64,000 nt of DNA, from assembly GCA_050187875.1 (NCBI GenBank), contig JBFWXB010000023.1, positions 1-64,000 of the forward strand. The letters run 5' to 3'. The stretch comes from JAFKKS01 sp050187875 (GTDB lineage Bacteria; Pseudomonadota; Alphaproteobacteria; Rhizobiales; Xanthobacteraceae). Each line of letters begins with the position of its first letter. Position 1 is the first letter of the stretch. The notes below the pieces were generated by a model. It did not search any database. It was given only the letters and a program-made list of their open reading frames with translations, and was not told the DNA's origin. The position numbers and the translations under genes were made by a program. Positions 8,233 to 16,876 of this stretch are shown here, one piece after another.

Positions 8233-9333
8233 ATGACGCCTTCGCTGGATCATATAGCCAACCGCCTCGCCGCAAGCGGGTCCTGGACAGCCTCGTATCT
8301 CGAGGATCTCCAACGCATCGTCGGTACGGCCGCCACGCAACCCGGCCTCTCGCAGATTGATGTCGGAGGAATCGGCGAACTGGATACTTTTGGCGCCTGG
8401 ATTCTTGAAAGCTTGCGGCGGCGCTGCGGCCCGGATGTCATGTTCGCTGACGTTCCGGCTCAATTCCAGGGCTTGTTCGACGCCCTCTCCCGCGTGCAGT
8501 GCACGCCCGAGGAAAAGCCGATCATCGGAAACTCAGTCTCGCGCTTCCTCGAACGCGTAGGCCGCGCGACGGAAAGCGCAGCGGCTGACTTCATCGCCAT
8601 CATCGCGATGCTCGGCGCGCTCGGCGAAGCGCTTTTTCGCATCTTGCTGAAGCCTCGCCGTCTGCGCCTGACGTCGTCAGTTCACCAACTCGATCGCGTT
8701 GCGTGGCAGGCGACCCCGATCATCCTGCTGATCACGTTTCTGATCGGTTGCATCATCGCCCAACAAGGCATTTTCCACTTCCGCAAATTTGGGGCGGATG
8801 ACTACGTCGTGGACTTGGTAGGAATCTTGATTCTCCGCGAGATTGGGGTGCTGCTCGTCGCCATCATGGTCGCCGGCCGTTCCGGGAGCTCGTACACGGC
8901 CGAGATCGGCTCGATGAAGATGCGCGAGGAGATCGACGCTCTCAGGACAATGGGCCTCGATCCAACGGAGGTTCTGCTGCTCCCTCGCGTCATCGCGCTG
9001 GTCATCGCCCTTCCCTTTCTCACTTTCATCGGATCGATAGCGGCGCTCTACGGGGGCGGCCTCGTCGCATGGCTCTACGGCGGCATGTCGCCGGAAATTT
9101 TCATCGCGCGCTTGAAGGAAGCCATCTCCCTCGACCACTTCAAGGTGGGGATCATCAAGGCGCCGTTCATGGCGCTAATGATCGGCGTGGTCGCTTGCGT
9201 GGAGGGGCTGAAAGTCAAAGGCAGCGCCGAGTCCCTTGGACTTCAGACGACATCTTCAGTCGTCAAGTCTATCTTCATCGTCATCGTGCTTGACGGCCTG
9301 TTCGCCATATTCTTCGCGTCGATCGGGATGTAG
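8233..9333 (+). CDS. mlaE: MlaE-family phospholipid ABC transporter permease with N-terminal STAS-like domain
   Basis: A 366-residue protein. Residues about 1-100 resemble a STAS-type domain (the role played by MlaB in E. coli), and residues about 130-366 form the MlaE permease. Conserved permease features include GCIIAQQG, the YTAEIGSMKMREEIDALRTMG coupling region and several transmembrane helices. The complex moves glycerophospholipids between the outer and inner membrane, powered by MlaF. Its stop is four bases before the mlaF ATG and mlaD follows, so the three genes form an operon. Fusion of STAS and permease removes the need for a separate mlaB. Confidence 0.9.
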   Translation: MTPSLDHIANRLAASGSWTASYLEDLQRIVGTAATQPGLSQIDVGGIGELDTFGAWILESLRRRCGPDVMFADVPAQFQGLFDALSRVQCTPEEKPIIGNSVSRFLERVGRATESAAADFIAIIAMLGALGEALFRILLKPRRLRLTSSVHQLDRVAWQATPIILLITFLIGCIIAQQGIFHFRKFGADDYVVDLVGILILREIGVLLVAIMVAGRSGSSYTAEIGSMKMREEIDALRTMGLDPTEVLLLPRVIALVIALPFLTFIGSIAALYGGGLVAWLYGGMSPEIFIARLKEAISLDHFKVGIIKAPFMALMIGVVACVEGLKVKGSAESLGLQTTSSVVKSIFIVIVLDGLFAIFFASIGM

Positions 9334-9337
9334 CGCG

Positions 9338-10129
9338 ATGGCGGAAAAAACTGCGCCCGTCATCGACGTCCACGGCCTGACGGTCGGCTTTGGCAAGCGC
9401 CTTATTCTCGATCAGCTCTCGCTGCGCGTGCGTCGCGGGGAGATCATCGGCGTCGTCGGGGCGTCGGGAAGCGGCAAATCGGTGTTGCTGCGGACCATCC
9501 TCGGATTGATCGAAAAACGGCAAGGCGCCATCAAAATTCTCGGAATCGATCGAGACGTCGCGAGCGCCGATGAGCTTCGCCAGATCGGCCGCCGCTGCGG
9601 TGTCTTATTTCAATATGGCGCACTGTTCTCGTCGCTCACCGTTTTGGAGAACGTCGAGTTTCCGATGCGAGAGCATCTTGGGCTGCCCATAAGCCTGCGC
9701 CATGACGTCGCGATGGCGAAGATCGAAATGGTCGGACTGAAGCCCGACGACGCCCTCAAGTACCCTGCGGAGCTCTCAGGCGGCATGACCAAGCGCGCCG
9801 CGCTGGCCCGCGCGCTCGCGCTGGACCCCGAAATCGTCTTCCTCGACGAGCCGACGTCAGGCCTTGATCCGATCTCCGCCGAAGCTTTCGACTCGTTGAT
9901 CCAGACATTGCGTCGCACGCTCGGGCTGACCGTCTATATGAACACGCACGATCTCGATTCCTTGGCGACGATCTGTGATCGTATTGCAGCCTTGGCCGAT
10001 GGTCGCGTCGCGGCGCTTGGGATGATGCGCGACATGCTGGAGTGCGACCATCCTTGGGTCAGAGAATATTTTGGCGGCAAACGCGCTCATCTTGCCGCTC
10101 AACCGCCAAAAGAACCCGCCGTCATGTGA
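9338..10129 (+). CDS. mlaF: MlaF-family ABC transporter ATPase
   Basis: A 263-residue ABC ATPase. Walker A is GASGSGKS (residues 41-48), the signature is LSGGM, and the Walker B segment runs into the DEPTSGLDP loop. It energises MlaE-dependent lipid transport at the inner membrane. The ATG at 9338 lies just after the mlaE stop; an upstream in-frame extension would overlap mlaE and shows no homology. The mlaD gene starts 11 bases after the stop. Confidence 0.92.
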   Translation: MAEKTAPVIDVHGLTVGFGKRLILDQLSLRVRRGEIIGVVGASGSGKSVLLRTILGLIEKRQGAIKILGIDRDVASADELRQIGRRCGVLFQYGALFSSLTVLENVEFPMREHLGLPISLRHDVAMAKIEMVGLKPDDALKYPAELSGGMTKRAALARALALDPEIVFLDEPTSGLDPISAEAFDSLIQTLRRTLGLTVYMNTHDLDSLATICDRIAALADGRVAALGMMRDMLECDHPWVREYFGGKRAHLAAQPPKEPAVM

Positions 10130-10140
10130 GGCTCAAAACG

Positions 10141-11265
10141 ATGGAATACCGCGCACGCTATGTCTTGGTGGGGTCGTTCGTCGTTGTGATCACGGCGCTC
10201 GCCTTCGGCTTTGTTTACTGGCTGCATGGCAGTGGCCGACTTTCCGAAGGCAAGACCTACGCCGTCCAGTTCGAAGGATCGGTGTCCGGACTGCGCAAGG
10301 GATCGTCCGTGTTATTCAACGGGGTGAGGATTGGCGAAATCACCGACCTTCGCCTCGACAGGGGCGACTCGCGCCATGTGAATGCGACGATCCTCGTCGA
10401 TCCATCCACACCCATTCGCGCCGATACACGCGTTTCGATCGAAACGCAGGGATTGATGGCTTCGCCATCCTTGGCGCTGTACGGCGGCAGCGGGTCGCAA
10501 GCGCCAGCGACCAATAAAAACGGGATCCCGACATTAACGGCCGACGCGGCCGCAGGACGGGATATGATGCAAAGCGCTCGCGATACGCTCAACAAGCTCA
10601 ATGACATTCTCACAGCGAATGCCGAGCCGCTCCACAGCGCGGTCGTGAATATCGACACCTTCTCGGGCGCCCTGTCGCGCAACGCCGGCAAGCTCGACGG
10701 GATCGTCGACGGGCTGGCGCGCTTGACCGGCGCAACGCCGGCCCCGACACCCAAGCTCTACGATCTTTCTGCTGTCACCGTGCGCGCTTCCGGGCCCCTG
10801 CCCGAAAAGCAACTCGTCGTTGGCGAGCCGACATCGGTCATTGCCCTCGACACAAGGAAGATCGTCACATTGGCGGCCGACGGAGAGCAGCAAGCTGTCC
10901 CGGACGCTCAGTGGACCGACAATATCCCCAAGCTGGTCCAGTCTCGAATTATACAGAGCTTCGAGAACGCCGATTTCATGAAAGTGTCGCGCCCGCTCGA
11001 CAACATATCATCGGAATTCCAGCTGGTTCTCGACGTTCGCAACTTCCAGATCATCGCCGGCGACAAGCCGACAGCGACGGTCGAGATCGTCGCTAAGCTC
11101 TTGGATAAGGATGGCCAGATTCGCGCGGGGAACGTCTTTCGCGCGGCGCATGCTGCACCGGAAAGCGCCGGTGCTGCAGCCGCGGTGGCGGCGTTGAACA
11201 TTGCCTTCGGAAAAGTCACCACCGCCCTCGTGCCCTGGGCGCTAGCCACGATGCGCGACGGTTGA
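10141..11265 (+). CDS. mlaD: MlaD (MCE) protein fused to an ABC-type auxiliary lipoprotein domain
   Basis: A 374-residue protein with one N-terminal membrane anchor (about residues 8-28) and an MCE domain (about 38-117, with SGLRKGSSVLFNGV and IGEI). A helical linker follows, and then from about residue 205 (KLYDLSAVTV) a PqiC-like ABC_trans_aux domain to the C-terminus. MCE domains form a hexameric lipid channel in the periplasm; PqiC-like domains are usually separate outer-membrane lipoproteins. Here both are one chain and the second lacks its own lipobox. The ATG at 10141 follows mlaF by 11 bases. Confidence 0.85.
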   Translation: MEYRARYVLVGSFVVVITALAFGFVYWLHGSGRLSEGKTYAVQFEGSVSGLRKGSSVLFNGVRIGEITDLRLDRGDSRHVNATILVDPSTPIRADTRVSIETQGLMASPSLALYGGSGSQAPATNKNGIPTLTADAAAGRDMMQSARDTLNKLNDILTANAEPLHSAVVNIDTFSGALSRNAGKLDGIVDGLARLTGATPAPTPKLYDLSAVTVRASGPLPEKQLVVGEPTSVIALDTRKIVTLAADGEQQAVPDAQWTDNIPKLVQSRIIQSFENADFMKVSRPLDNISSEFQLVLDVRNFQIIAGDKPTATVEIVAKLLDKDGQIRAGNVFRAAHAAPESAGAAAAVAALNIAFGKVTTALVPWALATMRDG

Positions 11266-11315
11266 ATTGAAACGGCGCGATTGCTGCGCAAATGCACACT
11301 CGGGTCCGACGAATG

Positions 11316-11513
11316 TCACCGCGCCATGCTGCGCCGTGCGCCGTCCGGCAGTCCTGGCGCTTTATTGACCTGCGACATCACGTCAGCATGAGGGGATTTG
11401 ATCTTGCTGGAACGCGACCCACCAGCCCTTTTCCGGACGACTAAGAAAACGACCGCGAATGTCGCAAACGCCCCCACAATTCCTATAAGAATAAAAGCAT
11501 CCCCGACCGGCAT
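11316..11513 (-). CDS. Small single-pass membrane protein, function unknown
   Basis: A 65-residue protein starting MPVGDAFILIGIVGAFATF, with one hydrophobic helix (about residues 5-25) followed by VVRKRAGG and a basic, polar tail. The ATG at 11513 is preceded by GGGGAAG at a good distance, whereas a longer reading frame upstream runs into an intergenic repeat. It is antisense-oriented and convergent to mlaD. No family is recognised, and it could be a spurious frame. Confidence 0.4.
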   Translation of the reverse strand: MPVGDAFILIGIVGAFATFAVVFLVVRKRAGGSRSSKIKSPHADVMSQVNKAPGLPDGARRSMAR

Positions 11514-11592
11514 GTCGCTTCCCCAAGTTGTGGCGAGGAGAATGGCCGAGCGTCGACACGCTGACTTTGATCCAACGCAAAGCTCGGGAGCC

Positions 11593-11663
11593 GCAGAGAC
11601 CGGCGTCGCTGGCTGACGAGGCCGCAATGTCTAACCCAGTCTCCGCCCGAAATTTCGCGGATA
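11593..11663 (+). repeat. Mosaic intergenic repeat, copy A (right module)
   Basis: About 69 bases beginning AGAGACCGGCGTCGCTGGCT and ending ATTTCGCGGATA. They align almost base for base with 33426-33493; the first 20 bases also match 29481-29500 exactly. It lies between the small membrane protein gene and the hyfI end. Longer reading frames through it end in the peptide ETGVAG, which I regard as repeat-derived, not coding. Confidence 0.7.
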
Positions 11664-11778
11664 GCGAAGCAAGAAAGTGACGAGCGCAGGCATTCCTGCG
11701 GCGGCGATCGCTTGAACGCGCGCTGCTACGAGGCCAGCCTGAAACAGGTCCCGCATTGTCTGCCTACATATTAGAATA

Positions 11779-12309
11779 TTAGACAGCTTTCGGCCTCGAT
11801 TGAGATTGCAGCAATGCCAGCAGGCCCTTCAGAATATCGAGCGGCCTCGGTGGGCAGCCCGCTACGTGCAGATCGACAGGAAGCACATGCGACACACCGC
11901 CCACGACGGCGTAGCTCCCTGCAAAACAGCCTCCGTCTCGGCCACAGTCCCCGATCGCCATGACCCACTTCGGTTCGGGAATGGCGGCGTACGTCCGCTG
12001 GAGCGCTTCGCGCATGTTTTTGGTCACGGGGCCGCTCACCGTGAGGACATCGGCATGGCGCGGCGAAGCGACGAAGCGCAGGCCAAGGCGTTCGAGATCG
12101 TAGAACGCGTTGCTGAGCGCATGCATTTCCAATTCGCAGCCGTTGCAGGAACCGGCATCCACATGACGGATGGAAAGTGAGTGGCCAAGCCGTGCGCGGG
12201 CGACACGGTTGACGCTTTGCGCAAGCTCAGCGAGCGCGGTCTCGGCAGGCATAGGCGAGGGCTCAGTAAGCGGACCTTGGGTGAGGCTTTCGAGCAATGT
12301 CTTGCGCAT
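11779..12309 (-). CDS. hyfI: Hydrogenase-4-like / NuoB-like small subunit
   Basis: A 176-residue iron-sulfur subunit homologous to NuoB and HyfI. All motifs for the terminal 4Fe-4S cluster are present: CNGCE (Cys55, Cys58), GDCGRDGGCF (Cys122) and GCPPRP (Cys152). It would bind the last cluster next to the large subunit, at the membrane interface. GAGGAGG sits just before the ATG at 12309. It is the last gene of the xre-hyfBCEFGI operon; no 8Fe ferredoxin gene (HyfA/HyfH type) is present. Confidence 0.88.
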   Translation of the reverse strand: MRKTLLESLTQGPLTEPSPMPAETALAELAQSVNRVARARLGHSLSIRHVDAGSCNGCELEMHALSNAFYDLERLGLRFVASPRHADVLTVSGPVTKNMREALQRTYAAIPEPKWVMAIGDCGRDGGCFAGSYAVVGGVSHVLPVDLHVAGCPPRPLDILKGLLALLQSQSRPKAV

Positions 12310-12319
12310 TGGAGCCTCC

Positions 12320-13825
12320 TCAGAGATCGTGTCCCGAATACGAGCAGTTGAACGATTTGTTGCAGAGCGGGAAGTCGGCGATGATGTTGCCCTCGATGGC
12401 CGTCTCCAGCAGCGGCCATTGGAACCACGACGCATCGCGCAAGTGACAGCGTTCGACAAGGCTTTGCGAATCGACTCGAGCCCAGACCAGCACATCGCCG
12501 CGAAATGCTTCGACAAGGGCCATGCCTTCGCATGTTTCGCCTTTGCCTTCGACAGGAATCGCGATTTGGCCGCCCGGCAGCTTGTCGAGAATCTGTTCGA
12601 TCAGCGCCAAGCTCTGCTCGACTTCACGGATACGAATCCAGACGCGCGCATTGACGTCACCGGCCTCGAGGACGGGAACATCGAACGACAGTTCGTCGTA
12701 TGGCGCATAGCCCAGTGTGCGGCGTGCATCGAAATCGCGGCCGGCCGCCCGGCCGATAAAGCCCCCGGCACCGAATTGCCGCGCGAACGCCGGCTTCACG
12801 ATACCGGTGGTCACGGTACGATCCTGCAACGACGCCGTATTGTCGTAAAGCTCGACCAGGCGCGGAAACACTTTGCGGATTTCGGCGACCAAAGTACGAA
12901 GTTGGACCGAACCATCCGGCGCGATGTCGCGCGCAACGCCGCCGGGCACGACGGCGTCCATCATCAACCGGTGGCCGAAGCAGCCGTCAGCCGCACGCAA
13001 GCATCGCTCCCGCAGGATTCCGCATTGAGCGTGCATCAGGGCGAATGAAGCGTCGTTGCAGATGGCGCCAATATCGCCGATGTGATTGGCAAGGCGCTCG
13101 AGTTCCGCCATCAGCGCGCGCAGATAAACGGCGCGCGGCGGCGGTATGATCCCCAACGCAGCTTCGACGGCCATCGCGAAGCCGAAAGCGTAAGCGACGG
13201 TGCTGTCAGCAGACGTGCGGGAGGCGAGTTTCGCGGCGCGGCCAAGCGTAGCGCCGGTCATCAACGACTCGATGCCTTTGTGCGTATAGCCGAGCCGCTG
13301 TTCCACACGCACGATGTGTTCGCCGTTTGCGGTGAAGCGAAAATGACCCGGCTCGATGATGCCAGCATGCACCGGGCCCACCGCAATCTGATGCAGAGCT
13401 TCGCCTTCGGCAGGCAGGAACGCATAAGGCGCCACGCGCTCCGCGGGCTTTTGATTTCCAAGCGGATGGCCTACGTCCCAGAATCCAAGATCGAGCCAGG
13501 GGCGCGTGTCGGGCGCGCCGATGGCTTCGAAGCCGAACAGGCTGCGGATGGCCCGTTCAAGACGGACGGCCGGCGCATGCTTGGCGCCGACGCTCGGATA
13601 CGCCTCGCTCTTACAGGCGTAACTGAGCACGACGATGTCGGAGGCCTCGCCCAGCAAGGCCATGTGCACGGTGCCAGTGTCGCCCCACAGGCCCAACAGC
13701 GTGCATTGACCGCTGGCCAGGAGGTCGATCGCGCGATGCCAGCCCTCGTCGGCGACGCTCGCGCGCGGCCACAGCCGGTGCCGTTCGGCTCTTTCAAGAT
13801 GGGGGATGGTGTCGAGCAGGCTCAT
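12320..13825 (-). CDS. hyfG: Hydrogenase-4-like / NuoCD-like large subunit lacking NiFe ligands
   Basis: A 501-residue fusion of a NuoC/HyfG N-terminal domain and the NiFe-hydrogenase/NuoD-type large subunit. In active hydrogenases an R-x-CGxC motif binds the metal centre; here the equivalent segment reads SRTSADSTVAYA (residues 202-213), with serines replacing both cysteines. The C-terminal CxxC is replaced too: the tail is NKSFNCSYSGHDL. It is therefore an energy-converting hydrogenase-related (Ehr) subunit and should not carry out hydrogen chemistry. Its ATG overlaps the hyfF stop (ATGA). Confidence 0.85.
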   Translation of the reverse strand: MSLLDTIPHLERAERHRLWPRASVADEGWHRAIDLLASGQCTLLGLWGDTGTVHMALLGEASDIVVLSYACKSEAYPSVGAKHAPAVRLERAIRSLFGFEAIGAPDTRPWLDLGFWDVGHPLGNQKPAERVAPYAFLPAEGEALHQIAVGPVHAGIIEPGHFRFTANGEHIVRVEQRLGYTHKGIESLMTGATLGRAAKLASRTSADSTVAYAFGFAMAVEAALGIIPPPRAVYLRALMAELERLANHIGDIGAICNDASFALMHAQCGILRERCLRAADGCFGHRLMMDAVVPGGVARDIAPDGSVQLRTLVAEIRKVFPRLVELYDNTASLQDRTVTTGIVKPAFARQFGAGGFIGRAAGRDFDARRTLGYAPYDELSFDVPVLEAGDVNARVWIRIREVEQSLALIEQILDKLPGGQIAIPVEGKGETCEGMALVEAFRGDVLVWARVDSQSLVERCHLRDASWFQWPLLETAIEGNIIADFPLCNKSFNCSYSGHDL

Positions 13826-15261
13826 CCGAGCAGCCTAGCGACGTTCTGAAAGCCGGTGACGAGGGTCGACGGCATGTAGATGCCGGCCACGAACACGATC
13901 GCGAGATGCGCGAACATCGGAACATAGGAGGCCTGCGCCGGCTCACTGGCTCCGCGTGGGTCACCGAATGCCACGCTGTTGAGCCGCAGGAACAGACCGC
14001 CCAGCGCCACGAGAATGCCGAGGGCAAGAACGACCGCGAGCCACGGTTGGCGGGCGAAGGTCGAACTCACCACCAGGAACTCGCTCATGAAGATGCCGAG
14101 CGGCGGGAGGCCCGCAATGGCTACGACGCCGAGCACCAAGCCCCAGCCGAGCACAGGGTGCGTGACCGTCAGCCCGCTGATGTCGGCGATCTTCTGCGTG
14201 CCCTTGGCTTGGGCGATGTGGCCGACCGCGAAGAAGATCGCCGACTTGGTCAGCGAGTGCATCGTCATATGCAAGAGGCCGGCGAAATTCGCGAGCGGAC
14301 CGCCCATGCCGAAGGCGAAGACGATGATCCCCATATGCTCGATCGACGAGTAAGCGAACATGCGCTTGATATCGCGGCGCCGGTACAGCATGAACGCGGC
14401 GAAGACGCAGGAGATCAACCCCATCGTCACCATCAGCGGACCGGGTGCGATTGCTGCCGGATTGAGCGCCAGCAGCATCTTGAATCGCAACAGCGCGTAG
14501 AGCGCAACGTTCAAGAGCAGGCCGGAGAGTACCGCAGAAATCGGCGTCGGGCCCTCGGCGTGCGCATCAGGCAGCCAGGCATGCAGCGGTGCCAACCCCA
14601 CCTTGGTGCCATAGCCTAGCAGCAGAAACACGAAGGCGACGTTCAGCAGCGCAGGATCGAAGCGCGCCGCATGCTTAACCAGGACGGCCCACACCATAGC
14701 GGACGGGCCCTCACCAATGACCGGCTGCGCCGCCATATAGACGAGGATGGTGCCGAACAACGCCAGGGCGATGCCGACGCTGCCGAGAATGAAGTACTTC
14801 CACGCCGCCTCCAATGCCTCGTGAGTGCGATAGATGCCGACCATCAGCACGGTGGTGAGCGTCGCGATTTCTATCGCCACCCACATCAGGCCGATATTGT
14901 TGGCGACCAGCGCGAGATTCATAGCGAACATCAGCATCTGGTACATGGCGTGATAGAAGCGCACCGTGCGCGGCGTCAGGCGACCGATCTCGATCTCGTG
15001 GCCGATATAGCTCGCGCTGAACACGCTGGTCGTGAACGCGACGAATGTCGTCAGGACAATGAAGACCTTGTTGAGGTCGTCGACCAGCAGGTAGTCGCCG
15101 GAGGCGGGCTCAACCAGGAACAGCGAGACCGATGTCAGGAAGGTCAGCAGTGAGGCGAGCATATTGAAGTTCGCCGTCATCCGATAACCAGGCAGCGCGG
15201 CGAGAAAGATGGCCGCCACAAGCGGGATCAGCAGGACCGCGTCGAGAGCGTCGAATGTCAT
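13822..15261 (-). CDS. hyfF: Hydrogenase-4-like proton-pumping membrane subunit F
   Basis: A 479-residue antiporter-like subunit related to NuoL/M/N and HyfF, with about fourteen transmembrane helices. The conserved KVGLAPLHAWLPDAHAEGP segment (lysine and histidine of the proton path) and the RRDIKRMFAYSSIEHMG motif are intact. The start at 15261 was chosen because it overlaps the hyfE stop (ATGA); the same frame stays open upstream but is antiphase to hyfE. It probably translocates H+ or Na+. Confidence 0.88.
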   Translation of the reverse strand: MTFDALDAVLLIPLVAAIFLAALPGYRMTANFNMLASLLTFLTSVSLFLVEPASGDYLLVDDLNKVFIVLTTFVAFTTSVFSASYIGHEIEIGRLTPRTVRFYHAMYQMLMFAMNLALVANNIGLMWVAIEIATLTTVLMVGIYRTHEALEAAWKYFILGSVGIALALFGTILVYMAAQPVIGEGPSAMVWAVLVKHAARFDPALLNVAFVFLLLGYGTKVGLAPLHAWLPDAHAEGPTPISAVLSGLLLNVALYALLRFKMLLALNPAAIAPGPLMVTMGLISCVFAAFMLYRRRDIKRMFAYSSIEHMGIIVFAFGMGGPLANFAGLLHMTMHSLTKSAIFFAVGHIAQAKGTQKIADISGLTVTHPVLGWGLVLGVVAIAGLPPLGIFMSEFLVVSSTFARQPWLAVVLALGILVALGGLFLRLNSVAFGDPRGASEPAQASYVPMFAHLAIVFVAGIYMPSTLVTGFQNVARLLG

Positions 15262-15920
15262 CGTCGCTCTCCGCGGAAGCGGTCGAGCGCGTGGATGTCG
15301 ACGGTGTCGAAGCGCTCCCGGATGCGGAACAGGAAGATGCCGATCACGATGAAGGCGATCAGCACCGAGAAGGCGACGCTGATCTCCACCACCAACGGCA
15401 TGCCTTTGGCGCCGGTAGCCGCCAGTACGAGCCCATTCTCGAGCGACATGAAGCCGATCACCTGGCTCACCGCATTGCGCCGCGTCACCATCATCAGCAA
15501 GCCGAGCAGCACCACCGACAGCGCGAAGGCGAGATCCTCGCGTGCCAACGGGTCCGCATCCGCGGTCACTCGCAGCATCACCACCATGGAAAGCGCGACG
15601 AGGCCAATGCCGATAAGCATCGCCATCCCGACACTCACGACGTCTTCGATCTCGCGATGAATGCCGAGCCGCACGATGATGCGATGAAGGGCTACCGGAA
15701 TGACGACCGCCTTGAAGGCCAGTGCAATGACGGCGGTGATGTAGAGATGTGGCGCCTCCTGCACAAAAGCTTGCCACGCTACTGAGAGCGCGAGCACGAA
15801 AGCGTGCATCGCGTAGACATTGATCAATGCCGAGAGACGGTCCTGATAGAGTTGCAGGAAACTCACCAGCACCAGTGAGCCGGCCAACATATGCGCGATG
15901 TCAAAACTCAGTCCGCGCAT
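15258..15920 (-). CDS. hyfE: Hydrogenase-4-like membrane subunit E
   Basis: A 220-residue protein with about six or seven transmembrane helices, similar to HyfE, whose C-terminal part resembles NuoK. The segment GFMSLENGLVLAATGAKGM contains the membrane glutamate expected in NuoK-type proton channels. Its start overlaps the hyfC stop (TGATG) and its stop overlaps the hyfF start (ATGA), so production is tightly coupled. Confidence 0.85.
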   Translation of the reverse strand: MRGLSFDIAHMLAGSLVLVSFLQLYQDRLSALINVYAMHAFVLALSVAWQAFVQEAPHLYITAVIALAFKAVVIPVALHRIIVRLGIHREIEDVVSVGMAMLIGIGLVALSMVVMLRVTADADPLAREDLAFALSVVLLGLLMMVTRRNAVSQVIGFMSLENGLVLAATGAKGMPLVVEISVAFSVLIAFIVIGIFLFRIRERFDTVDIHALDRFRGERR

Positions 15921-16876
15921 CAGAGGCTCCCCGACACGAAACGTAGCAACGTCGCGAGCAGCGCCAGCATCAACGCGGCGCCCAAGAATTCAGGCACGCG
16001 GAACACGCGCATCTTGGCAATCGATGTCTCGAATACCGCAAGCAGAAAACCGGCGACCGCGAGCTTCGCGACGTACGCCGCGCTTCCCATGATCAGCGAC
16101 CACAGATCGGCGCTCGCGGTGCTGATGCCCCAGGGCATGAACAGGCAAGCGATCAAAGAGATATAGAGAAAGAGCTTAAGGAAGGTCGACAACTCGATCA
16201 GCGCCAGATGCCGGCCGGAATATTCAAGCACCATGGCCTCATGCACCATGGTAAGCTCCAAGTGCGTCGCCGGATTGTCGACGGGAATGCGCGCGTTTTC
16301 GGCAATGGCAACGATGATCAGCGCCACGAGCCCAAGGCCGAGCGAAACCCGCAATCCGACCTCGGGCGAATTCATAAACGCCGCCATGACCGACAGCTGA
16401 GTCGAGCCCGCGATCAGCGCCAGCGTAAACACGATCATCAGCATCGCTGGCTCGGCGAGCGAGGCGATCATCACCTCGCGGCTAGACCCGATACCTCCAA
16501 AGCCGGTGCCCACATCAAGCCCCGCGAGCGCCAGGAAAAAGCGCGCACTGGCGAGCAGTGCGACAATAGCGATCAGATCGGCCGTCCACGAGAACAACAA
16601 CCCGCTGCGAAAAGTCGGTACAAGCGAGGCGGCGACCCATGTGGCTGCGAACACGAGATAGGGGATGACCCGAAACAGCCAGGACGCGCTGTCCGCCAGC
16701 ACCACGTCCTTTCGCATCAACCGGAGGAGATCGCGATAGGGCTGCAACAGCGGTGGCCCTCGGCGCCGCAGCAGGCGTGCCTTTACCTTGCGCACCAAAC
16801 CGGTGAGCAGCGGGCTGAGCGCCAGCACAAGCAGCATCTGTGCGCCTTGGAGCGCAAGGTCGCGAATCAAAGCCAT
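15920..16876 (-). CDS. hyfC: Hydrogenase-4-like membrane subunit C (NuoH family)
   Basis: A 318-residue membrane protein homologous to NuoH and HyfC, the anchor that contacts the iron-sulfur and large subunits. Visible family features are the GPPLLQPYRDLLRLMRK cytoplasmic loop near residue 40-56, GIGSSREVMIASLAEPA (about 127-143), and ENARIPVDNPATHLELTMVHEAM (about 188-210), rich in acidic residues. It starts 10 bases inside the hyfB 3' end. Confidence 0.88.
   Translation of the reverse strand: MALIRDLALQGAQMLLVLALSPLLTGLVRKVKARLLRRRGPPLLQPYRDLLRLMRKDVVLADSASWLFRVIPYLVFAATWVAASLVPTFRSGLLFSWTADLIAIVALLASARFFLALAGLDVGTGFGGIGSSREVMIASLAEPAMLMIVFTLALIAGSTQLSVMAAFMNSPEVGLRVSLGLGLVALIIVAIAENARIPVDNPATHLELTMVHEAMVLEYSGRHLALIELSTFLKLFLYISLIACLFMPWGISTASADLWSLIMGSAAYVAKLAVAGFLLAVFETSIAKMRVFRVPEFLGAALMLALLATLLRFVSGSL

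Noticed and set aside
12320..13825. A functional NiFe hydrogenase
   Set aside because: The metal-binding cysteines of the large subunit are replaced, and no maturation or ferredoxin genes are present.
15262..15777. N-terminal extension of hyfF
   Set aside because: It is the antiphase reading of hyfE, very rich in Arg and Gly; the ATGA junction at 15261 gives a normal hyfF length.
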